From NCBI RefSeq assembly GCF_022458985.1, contig NC_061787.1, forward strand, positions 419,501 to 483,500: a stretch of 64,000 bases of DNA. Reading direction: 5' to 3'. Positions 33,901-49,400 of this stretch are shown here, piece after piece (position 1 is the first letter of the stretch; every line of letters starts with the position of its first letter). Position numbers and translations under genes: made by a program. The notes under the pieces were generated by a model. The model searched no databases and was not told the DNA's origin. It was given only the letters and a program-made list of their open reading frames with translations. Source of the stretch: Mugil cephalus. Lineage: Eukaryota; Chordata; Actinopteri; Mugiliformes; Mugilidae.

Positions 33901-36900
33901 CTTGGGGGGAATTGGAGCGCTGGGTGAACCGAGCTGGAGAAGAGCGAACTCAGAGACACATCCAGACAGAGCTCATCCTGGAGTTGATATTCACATCACT
34001 GAGGTGAAAGCATGGACTGGTCAGAGGGACTTCCTTGGTTTTCTCGTCCAGCTGGAGAAGCCTCAGATGACAGGGAGACCTGGACGGACTCTACTCCGTG
34101 AAGTAGCACAGATACTGACTTAAAAGTCTTTCTCATTTTGCTTCTGTTTTAACCATAACATTTTAATGAACACGGTCTTGTGCTTTTCATAATCCTATCT
34201 GAAGCTGGAAAAGGAGGAGGGATTATAGAAGCACATGAGAGGCGACACACTCTAACACACAGGGCTCTCTGACTTCATTAAAGGTCTAATACTCCCAGAA
34301 AGAGATTTGTTTTAAACGCTAAGTATGGGAGGACACATGGCCTGGCATCCTCACGCTGTCACCTCTCATTTCCAGGTTCACTGTTCAAGGCAAAGACACA
34401 CAAAGATTCACATAGCGATGTATGGATTCCTACAGCAGGTCATGGAATTCCTTTTAATCTGCAGCATGTGACTGAACCCGGATGATGTGTGACCTGTTTT
34501 ATTAATGCAGCCCTTCTACACCGAACCTCCCTCAACAAGTCTTCACCTTTTACAGGCACGTTAGTCAAATTTCTCTACGGAAACATAGCGCACCCCCCCA
34601 CAACTACGACCACTACAGCTGTGATTGGTCCTCCTGGTAGTAGCATGTTTCCCCTTCAGTGTTTCTGGCTGCTTCTCCATCTCTGCAATCTTTTAATTGA
34701 TTGTTTTGGATTAATGAAGATGGAACACACTGAGGACAGGCCAGTAATGAAAAGTGGCAGCACACACCTGATGATGTCTGTGTCTTAAAATAAAGAAACA
34801 AAGCAGCAAGAACTCAGCATGGTGCCCAATGGGAATAATCTGGGCTACATCGGTGTTCAGCACAGGTCTTCCTTCGTCAGATGATTCAGTTTAATTCAGT
34901 CTTTTTTTTATGCAAATTAGTGTCAATCAAAGCTGGTTATGTAACACTGCACACCAGCTGCTCTTATGAACATAAAGACACATGTGAGTGATCTGGAAAA
35001 GAGCTCAGTCAGTTTGGTCTCATGCTCGTCATCGATGTGCATAGACTGACATGCGTTGACATGATTTCACATGCTGCGTTCAGCACTGAATAACGTTTCA
35101 TAGTGTTCTACCAGCCTGCGTTAAAGGCTGTGTGGTTATGTAACACTGCTGCCCACATAACCCAGATTACTCCCGTCTTATTGTGTGCTCCTCAGTAGTA
35201 ACGCTAGAGCAGCAGCGCAGAAAATACTGTTCACATCTCTTTCTCTGTGGCTTCGCTGGGGCAGCAGGAAGGCGACGGGATGTGATATCATTCACGTTTA
35301 AAGCATCTGAGACTCACTGACTGCACACAGCATCTGGAGAAATCAATCAGAGAAGGAAACACTTTGTAAAGATCTATTTTAAAAAAGAAAAGGCTTTGTG
35401 CTCCAATTCCTTCTGTTTTGAATCACAGTTACCGGAAACTTGACAAAGTCCAGCTGTTATGTCATGTCACTTGAACTGAAATTTGAAAAGTGGAAGAAAA
35501 CTCTTGTGTCTTTGCTGAAACCTCAAAAATAAACTAAAAACAATAAGCAAAGAAGGCAGCCTCACATTTACTCCGCTAGATGTTTTCTGACAGCTTTAGG
35601 TACTTTCCACATTATGTTTTTTAAATGAAACGTGAGACTAGGAGCATGAAGCAGCAGGTACCAGGAGCTGCACAGGAAGCAGTGTTATCAGTGGACCTGT
35701 GTTTGGAGAAATATGCCAGATAACTTACTGATTAATACTTTTCAAATGGCTGCTCTGCATGTGATACCTGTGCATTTAGTGCACATTAATAGAAGACACT
35801 AGGAACCAGTTTTAGTTTTTTTAAAGTCGACTTATGTGTGGTGAGAGTTGGCGTTGACGAATCGATGACGTCACTAATAAAAAATAAACAGTAGAAAGTG
35901 ATGCTTTGTTTTTGACCTGAATACATGTTGCAGCGTCTCATGCAAAAGAAACTTTTCTGCAACTTTACTGAAGCTTGAACACAAACTACTGTCGGCCGTA
36001 GCCCATGTCAACACCATAAACACTGATGACAAACTCTCGGCTTTACCATAAATTCCTCTCTCGCGTGGTGCATTCACTGACATCAAGGACAAAAAAAAAA
36101 ACACGCTCTACAATCACAGAAACAATTGCAACTAATAGAACTTAACATAAACACATGAGCTGCAGATATGTTTAGTCCATATATGTAGTGTTTAATCGTA
36201 CTTCACAGGGTTGTAAGACAACATAGTTTGACCAGGATAAAAAAAAGAAGCAGAGGTATGTCTCTGAAGCTTCATGCGTCATGGTGCTGTGGTAGAGTCG
36301 ACTACTTCTCCCTGCCGCTACCCCCCCTTTAAGACCAGGTAATAGTGTCCTGCATGAATGAGGCTGAACTTTCTGTGGCTGGATTATTGTCCAAATAGCA
36401 CAAAGCAAACCAGAAATCTGACAGAAGAAAAGGAGCTTTTGCAGTTATTTTTATTTTGTGTTGGTTCATCAGTGGAACTGATTTTCCAGTCTAGGGACAT
36501 TACAGAAACAGTGCAGAAGAGAAGGACAGAAACAGAAGAACCAGTCAAAGCTCAGTGAAAACATTACACAGATGTGAGGCATGCGAGAGGAAAGCTAGAA
36601 CATTCTCGTTTTGCCTGTTTTTATAATATTTCTGAGATTATGTATAAATTAAAAATGTGCATAAAAGACAAAATAGAAAATGATAACATGACCCTGAGCA
36701 GAAAACTTACTGCAGCAACTCAAAACAAGCTGCTGAAAAATCCTAACGAAGGGAAACTTATGCAACCTCCCGCCTGATCTTTCATGGTTGGCGTCTGCCG
36801 AAAGGGGACGAGAGGGGAATCGGGAGCAGGCGTAGGAAGGAGAGGCAGATAAAACTGAGTTAAACGCAAGTCGTTAAAAAAATAAATGAAGTGAAGAAGG

Positions 36901-38737
36901 ATCGGGGAAGAAGAGAGCGACCGGAGGAAAGAAAGAACGAGGGAGAGAGGACGGAGGGATGAGAAATGGCTCTATTGAAGGCTGGCTGGGAGCGTCACGC
37001 ATGAATGAGTGAACAGAAAGACAGAGGACAGTGAAGAGGGATGAGTGGAGACAGTGTCATGGTGTTAGAAACAGTCCTCCAGTGAGATGATCCTCTGTGG
37101 CCGTTGTCTTTTCATCCGAAGCTCTGTCATGTTGGGCCGATAGAGACTCAGGAGGCTCCTCATTTCCCTTTCTTCTCTGCTCTGTTTGTGTTTTCTTTTG
37201 CTTTGTTCCTAAGTTTCCCCCTTTTCCATGTGTTTTCCCTCCCTTTCCCTCGTCTTTGCTCCTGTTTTCTTTGTCCTTTCGTCTCAGTGTGAGAAAGATG
37301 TAGTGCTAAGGCCACCAAGGACACCACGGTCTCTTGTCTCCTGGAAGACATAAAACATCACAGTTTGCTGAGTGCGACTCCCCGTGAACCAGAGACAAAG
37401 TTCCCGTCCACTCAGCAACGTCCCCTGAGCTTGTCTGACTGCAGCAGAAGCCAGAGACGGGTTTAGTCCTGTGGTCATGTCCAACTTTAAAATTTGACCT
37501 CAGGAGGAAACGTGGAGACAATCCAGCGACTGCAGAGCTGATCAGGTTGTGACATGAGTGGTAGTGGCCCAGATTTACTTTACTCTCCTCACTTCTTCAT
37601 CTCCTCTATGAGACACTGTTAAAGTCTAATCTGAGCTGCAGATCAGCCCGGCAGCCTGCTATTAAATCCTCTGTGTGATAATATCTCGTACTTAAATTAG
37701 CACAGCCTGAATTAACTCCCCTCATTTGTCACGGCCTTTTATCAGCGCTGCCACCAACAGAAAGGCATGAGAGGTGGATGTAAGCGTTAAATGCTGCCAA
37801 CGAAGGCGAAGTAATTAAACACCAGAACTTCAGCCGTGAAAGTCGGTCGTGCTCAGAGCAGCGTTTAAGGCTTTTACCCAACGTGGTCACGTCTCTATGT
37901 GACTAGTGCAGGAGTCGCACTGTGCAAAATCAGGAATATCAATACTTTAATGCACAAACAGAATGTTGCATAAGATTATGACCACACCAACTTGTGACAA
38001 CTCGTTGTTCTGCTGGGAAACTTTTGTGACCTATGTTGGTGTCGGCTCTACGGAAGAGGATCAGGGCCACTGTTAAAAACACTAAACAAAAGGGAAATTT
38101 CAGTTTTTCTTTTTACTTCTGACTTTTATTCAGACTTTTTTCTCAGCATTCAGAGATTAATCTCAGAATAAAGTCAGAATTAAAAGAATCCGCTCTAACT
38201 ACATTTTTTTGTTTTTTAATCCTCTGCTCTGTGTGTTTTCAGGAAGTTCATTTTGTTTAATGTTTTCACTTCCTGCTTCACTTTTAACAATGACGACTGT
38301 AACTTTCGCTGGTAAAGATAAGTCGTAAAAATGTTTGCATCGAACCGAACCTCCTCGGTGAACCTTTCCTCCATGTTTTCCTTCGTAATGGATCCAAAAC
38401 AATCAATCTGAAAATGGTGGCGATGGAGAAGCAGCTGGAAACACTGAAGAGGAGACCTGCTCCTATTAAGCCGACCAATCACAGCTGTGCTACTGTAGTT
38501 ATATATCTGGGGGTAACGAAAACAAATACATATCCCTGTAGTCTCAGAATATGAAGCAGTTCTGTAACTGTAGTATAACGTGCAGTAGACGCAGGATGCT
38601 GCTGGTATTTCATGGTTTTCTGTCTTGTTCCAGACCTGTCAGCAATGTTTATTACGAGCCAAGTCTATCTCGGTCCCACACTGGGATTTTCATCAACACC
38701 TAAGCAGGAAGGTGGACAGCAGCCAGGCTGACTAGCA

Positions 38738-38786
<49 letters not shown>

Positions 38787-38797
38787 ACACACACACA

Positions 38798-38840
<43 letters not shown>

Positions 38841-40319
38841 CCATGCTGTAGCCCGGCCTCCGTACACCACTGGGCAGTTGCCCATTAAGGTGAAAACTAC
38901 GCCTGAATGACTACGGCACCGTTACCCTCCTGATCCATCACACCATAAAAGCCGATCAAGTGATATGATTGGCTTAGGTTTTTCATACATACCTGCTGGT
39001 ATGAGGGTCTCTTCTCTCGGGTGGGTAACATGCTGTATATATCCTCTGGTTGTTGACTGCAGTCTTTGTGGTGCGTTCAAGTGCACCAGACCCAGGTAGT
39101 TTAGCCTTTATTGGTGGTAGTTCTGGTGTGTGTGGACCTCACACATATGTATCATCCTGTGTCGTTGTGGTGGGCTGGAGAATGGGGCCTCGTGTGCTGG
39201 GAGTTTAACTGTGTAGATCAGAAAAACTGGACCTGCTGCTAGTGGGCGACTTCAGTTTAACACCTTAAAACTGTGGAAACCCTTCAGCTCATCATCCACT
39301 ATCATAAGAAGATCTAAACTGGGTGAGGTGTTATTCAGGAAAGCAAAGTTGCTCTGCATGTCCTCATTATATTTGGATTTGGATTAATATCTTTGTCACA
39401 ATAAGGATCAAACAGCTCGAACCCCAACTTTCTTAATACCAAACGTACAGAGGGATGGAAGCGACGTGGACGGTACAGCAGGAGGTTTTATTTCTGCCTG
39501 GAGCATCGTGGTTTTATGGGTGATGATAACTTTGTATGAGACACACAAAACTGTGACATCTAATGTGACCTCCATGAAGCTTTCACCAAAATCTCAGGAA
39601 TGATTTAGGTTTTGATAAAACAGTACGTCAGGGAACAGGGATCAGGGACGAAACTCTCTGACTGACCTAATCATCCGGTCAGCGTCTGTGTTCAGTCGGG
39701 TCCACACATGCTAAATGTTGTAGCCACACATGCTAAATGTTGTAGCCATTTAGCATGTGTGTGTCTGTTCTTGGTTCTGTTCAGTTGGCGGAGTTAGAAA
39801 ACCAAGTCCAGGACGGAAGGAGATTTTCATCATGTGTGTGTTCACGCCTTGTTTCCTTGAGTGTCTGCACTGGAGGTAAAAGGTGCAGCTTTGTGTGTGA
39901 CCCACAGACACACAATCAGTAGGAAATACAGTGGGTTCAAATAAGATGTATCCTCTCGTTATATACATATGCTTTATTAAAGTTGGTGCACGTTAGCCCA
40001 TTAAAGGTTTGTCATTCAGCTAAACTGGAACTTTACTGCAACAGAACGACTGTTTACTGTGAGATATGACATAATAATGCAACAAAAACGCCCCCCCACC
40101 ACACACACACACACACACACACAGTCTTTGTGTTTAAATGTCTGTAGCTTTTCTTAGGACTTCGCTCACTCTCACTGTGTCTCAGTGCTCGGTTGTTAGA
40201 TTAGTGTGCGTCACTGCTGCTGGGAGCAAGGAGACCGATGTCGTTTGGCAAATGCCACCGCAACGTGTTAGACAATGGTAAAGCTAAATCTGTATCCACA
40301 ACACACCCACTGTCCTGCA

Positions 40320-40373
<54 letters not shown>

Positions 40374-40437
40374 GTGTATTGTAAAGCTGATGTCTGAACA
40401 GAAAGGCAGGATGTGAAGGTATTATTGGGCTATTATT

Positions 40438-40496
<59 letters not shown>

Positions 40497-43400
40497 CTGC
40501 TCTCCTGGTGGAGGTTTTTTTTAGCCCGTGTTGTAGATGAGGGAGAAACAGAAACATTACATAAAGTCTTGATGCCAAACGTTTCCACATCACTGAGCTC
40601 TTTACAGTGGGAACCTTTGATTTAGCTTCTAACTTCTTTGTGTCATCACCTTAACTTTGATGCCGACACACAAGGTTGCACAACATTTAGTTGTTTTACT
40701 GACGAGGCTCGTATCTTAAACTGAGCGGCTGTGGCCTGAGTTACCTCTACGGGCTTTATTTTGCTAGGATCATAAAAAAGATATGAAAGAAGGAAGAGGA
40801 GCAGATTCCCCAAAGACTACGAGTGTAGTGCTACAGCTCAGGTATGAGATTGAAATGCTAGTGCATCAAGAAAAACCTCTGACCCTGCACCAAAAGGCTT
40901 TTAACCCAAGTGACACAATGTTAATGCCCATTACTGCCCCCTACTGGCCTGGAGAGTTCATCTGTTTCTTCATCTTTACCCTCCTCTGGTAGATTATGTG
41001 AGGTGATGCATTTAATGCTCCCTGATCTGACACGATAATCTATGTAATATCCTGCAGTGTGTCTACGTTTGACAGCTGAAGGAGCTCAGACTGGTGTCAC
41101 ATTACGAACATATACTGCACCAAACTTAAAGCAGTGCTGATTATCAACTTCAGTTCCTTTATTAACTCGTGCTCAAACGTGGTCGTAAGGATTTTAATCC
41201 ACGTCACCGCTGCTACTGTCTGATTTTAAACATTTCATTAAAACAGACACGAATATTCAACTGATTTCAGTGTTTTCTGTGACTGTGGTGGAGCCTTGTG
41301 AACATTGTCTGTCTTTGAATTGAGGACAACTTTTACAGAAACCTCTCATTGCAAATAGGAGGGTGTTAAGTTTGATTATGTGTCTATAACGTGCATGTGA
41401 TCCAGATATTTATCTGATTGCATTTCCGCTCTGTGCAGGTGAATAGTGTATTTTAATGGTTTAAGACGCTCCAGGTTTTCTCCCTAATGTGAGATTTGTC
41501 CGTGAGTGAATCTGACTTTGTCCTTAGTGATTAGAAACTGAAACGATGTGCAGGGCAGAGCACACTCGGCCGTTTGTCTCCTGCAGGCGTCTGGACGTCA
41601 GCTGGCTGTTAAAGACTCCACACAAACTGAGGTTTTGTCCCGCGCTGTTTGTCCAGCCAGAGCAGTTACCTTGGCTGTGTGTGTGTGCTTGTAAAATATC
41701 CCACAGAGCTGGTCTTTGTCTCAAAGGAATTGGGTTGCACCAAACGAACAAAGCATCCATGGTTGCCAGTAGCGACAGGAGCAGGTGAAGTGAAACTTAA
41801 ACCAAAATTAGTTTTGTGTGCGTGTAAGACTAAAACTAAGAGAGCAGAAGTAAAACACAACAACACGGCTGAGTTTCCAGCAGCTCGATGTTACACATGT
41901 TAAAACTTTGCTTTAAGGTTTTTAGAAAGTCACAGAGACACGAGTTTTAATGGATTCAGAGAGTTATAGTCATGAAGGAGGAAAGTCTGAGCTGATCTAA
42001 CCTCAGCACTGAGGTGATGAGTGCGAGTGCAGACAATTAATATGTGACACAGAAAACATTTATCAGGCCCGTTCACCATCCACCAGGTTCAGCTTGATTC
42101 TCTGGGAAACATCTGACAACAGGAAAACAAAGAATATTTATCCTGTTTTTCCTGGTATTATTGAAGCTGTTTCCTGTCGTAGCCACATGATGGTTTCAGC
42201 TTCACACACTGACTGTAGATGATCTCCTGCTAATCCTCAGTGAAAGGCCTCAGACATGGACAGACCACAGCCTGGGAGCCTTAATTACTGCCAGGAATCC
42301 AGAGAATCCTCTTCAGCAACAACTCTGTGATGCTGTTTGTAGTGAATTATGACAGAAACAGGACGACTCGTGCCACTTACAGATTCCTTTTAGATTTAAG
42401 AACAAATAAAGTTATTCACAAGACATATTATTAACGTGGACATAAAAGACTTTAGATTGTTCACAGGGTAAAGTTCATGGAAACATGGAGCCACACTCAA
42501 TCAATCAGTCTGACTTTATTTAAAGAGCACGTTTCATACAAAAGATGCAGCTGTAAATGCTTTATATAAAAACAGAAACAAACAAACAAAATAAAATACC
42601 GCCGAACACATTCCGACGTTCTCTAGATCCTGGTTTAGCTTCACTAACCACTAACCAGCGCCTCCTTTCCTCTGATAACTTTTGGCCGTCTGTATATAAA
42701 AGCACCGCAATAATTCACCATTTCATACTGTAATAACATTTCGTTTACCGCGTGTCTCCAACATGGACACGTCCAGATTTATGACACTTTGTAAAAAAAA
42801 AACTGTAGCACTTTTCATGCATGAAGATAAAGATAAAACAGAATATTCATCTCACATCCTCGTGGCTATAAAATGATTCTCTTAAATCTAAAGCTGAACA
42901 GCAGTGGGCATCGTCCTCATCCTCACTGAACAGACACGTTTACCTGCTGCTCTTCAGAGAATAACCTCCCTGCTCATACTGGATTCAGAGTGTGTGGGAG
43001 AGGACAGAGAGAAACGAGAGTGGGAGGAAGAAAGAGTGGAAGTGGGAGGCAGCGCAGAGAGGACGGAGGGACGGACGGATGCAGTGGTCAGACTGAGACT
43101 GAACATGATGCTGGAGCCATGATTCACTGGACAGACTTTCATTCTCGTCCATTTCTTTTATATACATGACGTCAAGACGACATGTCAGATTGATTTTGTT
43201 TCTCTAGAAACCAGTTTTTAAATGAAATCAAACTGGCTGAAACAAGCAGAGGACTGACACATATTAAAGATTTTCTCTGTTGGTTTTTTTCGCGTTTCTT
43301 GAAACTAAAATGACGTTCTCAAAAAACTCTAAGAGCATTAGGTAAAACATTAGTAGAGTTCAGCACATGACCATAGCTCACATGTAAAAGCTCATATCTC

Positions 43401-46400
43401 TGACAAAACCATTCAAAACTAAATTCCTTTCTCATATCCATCCATCCATCCATCCATCTATAAAATCCATCCATCCATCCATCCATCCATCCATCCATCC
43501 ATCGCTGCTTCACCGTCCAGTAACGCACCGAGCAGAGACACAGCTGATCAACCCCTCAGGAAATATTTCCAAACCAGTCAGTATTATCATTCATCCAGCT
43601 CCAGCAGGTTAATAATCCACTGATATTATCCCGTTTACATCTCGTTCTCGTGGTCAGTGCGTTTCAAACATTTGCATTTTGTGAAAGAAGGAAAAGTTTT
43701 ATCTGGCTGTAGCTCCAGGTGTCCTGATAGATAGAAGTCCTGATAGAAGCCGACAGGAGGAGCATCTCCGGACCTGGTACCGAGTCCAGACCACAGGTCC
43801 AGACCACAGGTCCAGACCACAGGTCCAGACAGGCCGTGACTGACTCACCGTGTCAGAACCGTGAAGCGGTCCGTGTCCCGGTGGAAGAAGACCAGGACCA
43901 GGACTAAACGACCGAAACAGATGACCACAAACAGTGCTACAAACCTTCTTTCACACAATGCAAATGGATGAAACGCTGACTGTGAGGAACGAGATGTAAA
44001 CGGGAATAATATCAGTGGATTATTAACCTGCTGGAGCTGGATGACTGATAATACTGACTAATAATAATACTGCTAAGAAACATTCCCTCCGTTAAACAGT
44101 GGTGTGCTGTGATGAGCTGCTGTGAAACCTGTATCCTGTGAACACAGGTGTGTCTGAGAGGGAGGGGCTGTTTTGGTCAGACAAATCAGTGGAGAAAAAC
44201 TGTAGTAATGAACAGAAAACAGTGAACAGGTTTCACTGCTTTTTAAATTGACTTTTGATTTTGGACTCAACATAAAATAAACTGTTTTCAGGCTAAGTCG
44301 TTTTACTCCTACATCAACATGTCTCTGGGTTCTGTTCTGTTCAGCGTTTCCATCTGAAACATGCTCGTCGCTATGACTGTTGGATTTTATGTCGTGATCT
44401 TGAAATGAGTCACGTTAGTCTAGTGCCCTTTGGGTCTGTAATTCACTTCTGTCTTGCATGTCCCTTTTCAGGCAGGAGTTTCGGTTTTGTCCACCTACAG
44501 TATGTCACATTAGTAGCTCCACAGGTCAACTACTAAAGTGTGACTTCCAGTTTCTTTCGATCCAGAGTACTGAGGTTTGAACCCAGATATCCAAACGCTT
44601 AAAGAACCATCTGATTACTGGGATACAGTTCTTCTGTCCATTTACTGATTAAGATAACATGACATAAGTCAATATGCTACGGCACCATGAATATTTACAT
44701 ATTACATCAGGTTTTTGTTGCTAACCAAAAATTAGTTTGGGGTCTAATTGATTTTTGGTTCAATATTCACCAAATCCTGCAAACTGAGGAGCAGTGGGGG
44801 AAGGAAAGGTCTGGAAGCGACGTGGAGTCATGTTCCAGATAGTAAAGCTGCATGAGTCACAGTAATTGAATGAAGGACCTTCAGGGACACGTCTGACCAT
44901 CGGTGCAGAGGAATTGCTTTATAACCCGGGCTGTTATCGATGGAGCTTGATGTGCAGCGCTGTGTATTTCCTCAGTGTTTAGACGGAGGTTTGGACTGAA
45001 CTCCTAAACTCTCACTGGTCCTTCTTTGGCAAACTCTTCTCTGGCCAAGAATAATACTAATAGCTGAAAGGTTGTTGGAGTGTGGAGTGTGGAGGCGTTT
45101 CCTTCTTCCATCTCCAGTCCTCGCCATCGCACTTCCCTTGTCCTCCACGCTGTGTCCCTGCTCACTAATTGTGTTCTTAGATCCAGAGAAATGTACACAC
45201 ACCCTTAGGCCACTATCAAGAGACTGAAAGGTCAAGTGAGATAACAAGTGTAATAGCAGGGGGCGCGTCTCTATTTAAGACCCCTCATTGTTTCTGCTAA
45301 TGTCATTAACTCGGGTTAATGTCGGGATAGGGAGGGGTCTGACCTTTAGCAGCCTGCAGCTTTCATGAGTTAAAGTAAAGGCTGAACATTTATTTAAAAC
45401 TCAAGTATTGCAGAGTTAGAAAAATGTCATGAATTTCCCCATGGGAGGGTTTCAGACTGTAGAAGAATGGCCTCCTTTTGTCTTTCTTTCTTCCTGAGTT
45501 TGTTTCTTTAGATGAAGCATCAGCTCCAAGTGGTCAGACATTAACTAACGCACCTCAGTTTGGACCTATGTGTCTTGTAACTGATGACACATCTGTCATC
45601 AAAACAGATTAGAAGCCACAGACGCTGCTTTCTGTCAGGGTTCTGCAGCTGGTCCGTCACGACTCCACCTAAATGTCTGCGGCTTATTTAAGACTGAAGA
45701 GGTGGACTGTGGATGGACACATCTAGAAACCTGTGAGGACATCCACCTGTCCCTGATTCTGCAGAGCTTTAATCCTTGGTATAATTTAAGGATTTCATTT
45801 GAGGATCCTCGGTTCTCTTTGGCATGTGCTACTTTCTGCTCGTTTCATTTGTTTGTTGGTGGCATTCCGCCTGCAGGCCTTTAACTACAGAATAGCTTTA
45901 ACATCATCACCATCCTCCTTTGCCTTCCTAATTCTCTCTAATCCTCCGCCTGTGCTCAGAGTAGTTTCGATGTGTAACTCTGCTCTCTTTCTTTTCAGAC
46001 ATTACCCCAAGACGTCGTTCACCATCGTGGCCGACACACCAGAGAACCTGAGACTAAAGCAGCAGAGTGAGCTGCAGAGCCAGGTAAACACACCATGTGC
46101 TCTGCTTTAAACTCTGACATGTCATTGAATCCCTGTGAAACAAATCCTTTTTTAAACCAAATATTTAGTGGCATCATATGTATTTACACATGTAATTTCA
46201 TTAACATGTGATATATACAGTACATAAGAAAAACCACAGTCACACAAGGAATGAACCATTAACAGTTCGGTTCATTAGATTGTTTCTGTTCAGGTTGACA
46301 ATGATCCACGTTGGTAAATATAAATATTCACTTCTATGGAAAATGTCCATCGTGAGATGAAGGTGTGTTGTCTTCATTACATACCATACATATTACACCT

Positions 46401-49400
46401 TCTTCACTCTCTCATGCCACTGAGGTAAAGCAGGAGGAGGTATCATCATTCTCGTTATCTTCCTGGTTGGAGTCAGAGATAAATCAGTGTTCAGTATTAA
46501 GAATAATTCCTTCTGAATTCCCTTCCAATCGTTTTTTAACTTGTGTGGTCTCCTATCTGATGACATTCCCTCCAGCACAAGTTCAGTTTAGTACTTGCAA
46601 AACAAATTCACTATGAATCTTAAATGTCCCTCTCCATGTTCTGGCCCATTGAAGATGTTAAAAATACCCGTATCCATGGTTTCCTCCTACTGAGACGCTG
46701 CAGATGACAGTTTGCCCCGATCCTCCTTCACCATCAAATGCTGAATTAGGACAGCACAGGTTTTATCTTGATCCTTGTGTACATGAAGGTGAAAGGACAT
46801 TTTGACAGACTTGTGCCTCTGCATTCAGCGTTTCTTTAAAGTAGCTCTCTGGCTCACATCTCCGCCCTCGTGGCACCACGTGGAGATGAAAACAAACGCT
46901 CAGGTGCATCAGGAGAAGCTGCTGGAGCAGCTCAGATGAGTCACTGTGCTGATCTACTGACACAGACTGATGGGAAGGACGTGAGGGAACCAGGGGATGT
47001 GTGTGCGTTTGTGTGTTTGTGTGTGAAATGTCAGGCCGGCAGACTGCAGCACAAAGGGACAGATGTCCACTCAGCAGTCTGCAGAAGGGGACATGCTGTT
47101 TGTCATGGGACGTGTGCTTAAGAGCTGCTCTGGACCAATAAAGATCCATGTATTGTCATTTACAGAGCAGAGATTTACACATTCGTCTGTTCTGGCCCCG
47201 TTTCTCTCTGCTGCTCGTTCTCCATCAGACGTCTTCGTTTTCTCTTGTTCAATCTTCTTCTGCATTTTTACAAACAGGCGGAGAGATTTTCCTTCCCACT
47301 GTTTCCCTAAATCCGACTTGTGTCCTGGATCCTGGATTAAGTCATATTTATCTCGGAGTTATCTTCCAAAATTCAGCATCCAAGCTCTCAGGGAAACATT
47401 GAAAATGTGATGGATAGAACTTCTTAAAATAATTATGCCTGTGCTTCGATAGTTTTGAAGCTGATTTTCTTGGTCTCTTTTGTTGTGTGCCAGGTTTAGG
47501 GTTAGTGTTAGTGTTAGTGTTAGTATTAGGGTTAGGATCAGGATCAGGATTAATATTAGGATTAGTGTTAGTCAGGGTTAGGGTTAGTTCCAGTTCCCTA
47601 AGTATCAGACTGCTGCCATCAGAACTTGTTTTTGTACATAAAGTGTAAAAACTGCAGAGCAGCAGAGACTAGAACATAAGTGTCTGCAGCCACTTACCAG
47701 CAGCACACACATGCAAAGCACATCATGGTGAATCACAACATGCAGCCTCATACATAGAAGGGGCTTCATATTCCCTTTATATTTCACAACTGGCTGAATA
47801 GCTTTGATCGAGTTTATAAAATTTCACAACGAAAGGACATTTTGATGTTCTCATCTTTTAGCGTGGAGCTTTGTAAAACCAGTAGGGGCTCGTTTAAATG
47901 TGCATTGATATGCATGGTCTCATTTCCATCGTGACCTCTTGAAGACAGACTCTCTCTTCCACTTCCTCATCCTTTTCATATTTTCCGGTCCACATGTCTT
48001 TTGTGACTCGAGGTTACACCAGAGCTGCTTCATGTTTGAACTGATTCTTGCAAGTTCACCTTCAGGATGGTGATAATAATTGAAAATGACACTGAGGCAT
48101 GAGTGTACAAACATACACAGTGGGAAACCCCCCATATGTTCATCTCTGACCCAGTTGTGTTAATAAAGAGGATGTGACATGACCGGGTTACGGTTGACGT
48201 GTAGAATCAAGCTGTGATGTTAATAATACATTTTTTCCAATGTGTTCATGACAACATATTACTGGTTGGACGCAAATGTTTAATAAAAGGTAGAATTGAA
48301 AGCTCAATCAATCAACCTTTATTCATAAAGCAGATTAAAAACAACACAGTGCTGAACACTGACATGGGAATAGACAAAACACAAGTTTAAATTAAAAAAT
48401 AAAATAAAACCACCGTCTTTTTTTTTTTGGATAAGTTTCATTTTACTTGTTTAACGCTATAGAAACAGGATGTGACATAATTAGATCTGGGTCTGATTCA
48501 GGTTTCATCTGGTACCGGAGCCAAACTGGTTCTTTTGAACATAGAAACTTTGTCCAGAAACGGACACTTTTTATTTTTAAGGCATTTTGTGACATGCAGC
48601 TGAAATAGAATAGAATATTAATTTAAGTAATATAAATACAACCGTTAAGTCGTGGGGTCTTTCAGGCATCAGAGACGCTACATCTCTGGTCCTTTAATAA
48701 AATACTATGCTAATGCTATGTGTGGTCAGATGCTGAATCTAATTCCAGGTGTTTCCTCCTTGTTGCATCTTTAGAGGTGAAGTCCAGACAAACTTTAGAC
48801 AAACGTTGAAGGACAAGTTGAAGCTTCACTTCCATCCATGCAGGAGAAAAACTGATTCGATGTCACAGCAGTAGAGCTAAGGATGCTAAGCTAATTAAAA
48901 ATTCAATAAAGCACCGAAATCATTGCTTTTCAGTCTGGTTACTACCGTTAGTGTCAGCATCTGTACCTTTATGGTCTCAGTATCGCTGACTACCAGTGCC
49001 ACGCCATCCAGTCATCAATGTGGCTGCATGTGACTCTACTCTCAGACCGGACTCATCAGACTCTCAAGATGGCGCCGCCCGTATCTCCGTGAAAATAGCA
49101 TGAGTTTGACCAATGACAGGAGGAAGAGACGTGTTTTATGTACCATATTTATGTACAGTCTATGGTTTATACCCACGTGAAACGGTCTTCATGGAGCCAA
49201 CATTTTATGGGGTCTGTTCTTACACAACTGCAACTGACATCAACACGATTAATATCTGAAAAACTTGGTCCATCTCGTCCGTTGCCTCGTCCTTCCTTCA
49301 CCATTTAGAGCAGTCAACTTTTTCCACTCAAGTGTTGCTGTCCCTCAGCTGCTTTCCTCTGCATGTGTTTGGTTTAGCTCATTCACTTGTCATATGAGCT

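Larger units (their letters stand above)
31760..45998. other. nebl intron 2 (14.2 kb), repeats only
   Basis: No exon was recognised. It holds an inverted pair of one short element (34597 and 38385), a hAT-like element (35826), a purine-rich stretch (about 36820-36960), long (CA)n/(GT)n tracts (38739, 40319, 40439), an L2-type tail (42496), (ATCC)n (43437) and small tandem duplications (39706, 43783). The largest open frames fall in repeats. A long second intron separating LIM from nebulin repeats is normal for this family. Confidence 0.65.

Noticed and set aside
47493..47590. Chromosome end
   Set aside because: Units are degenerate and the tract sits inside an intron with coding exons on both sides.
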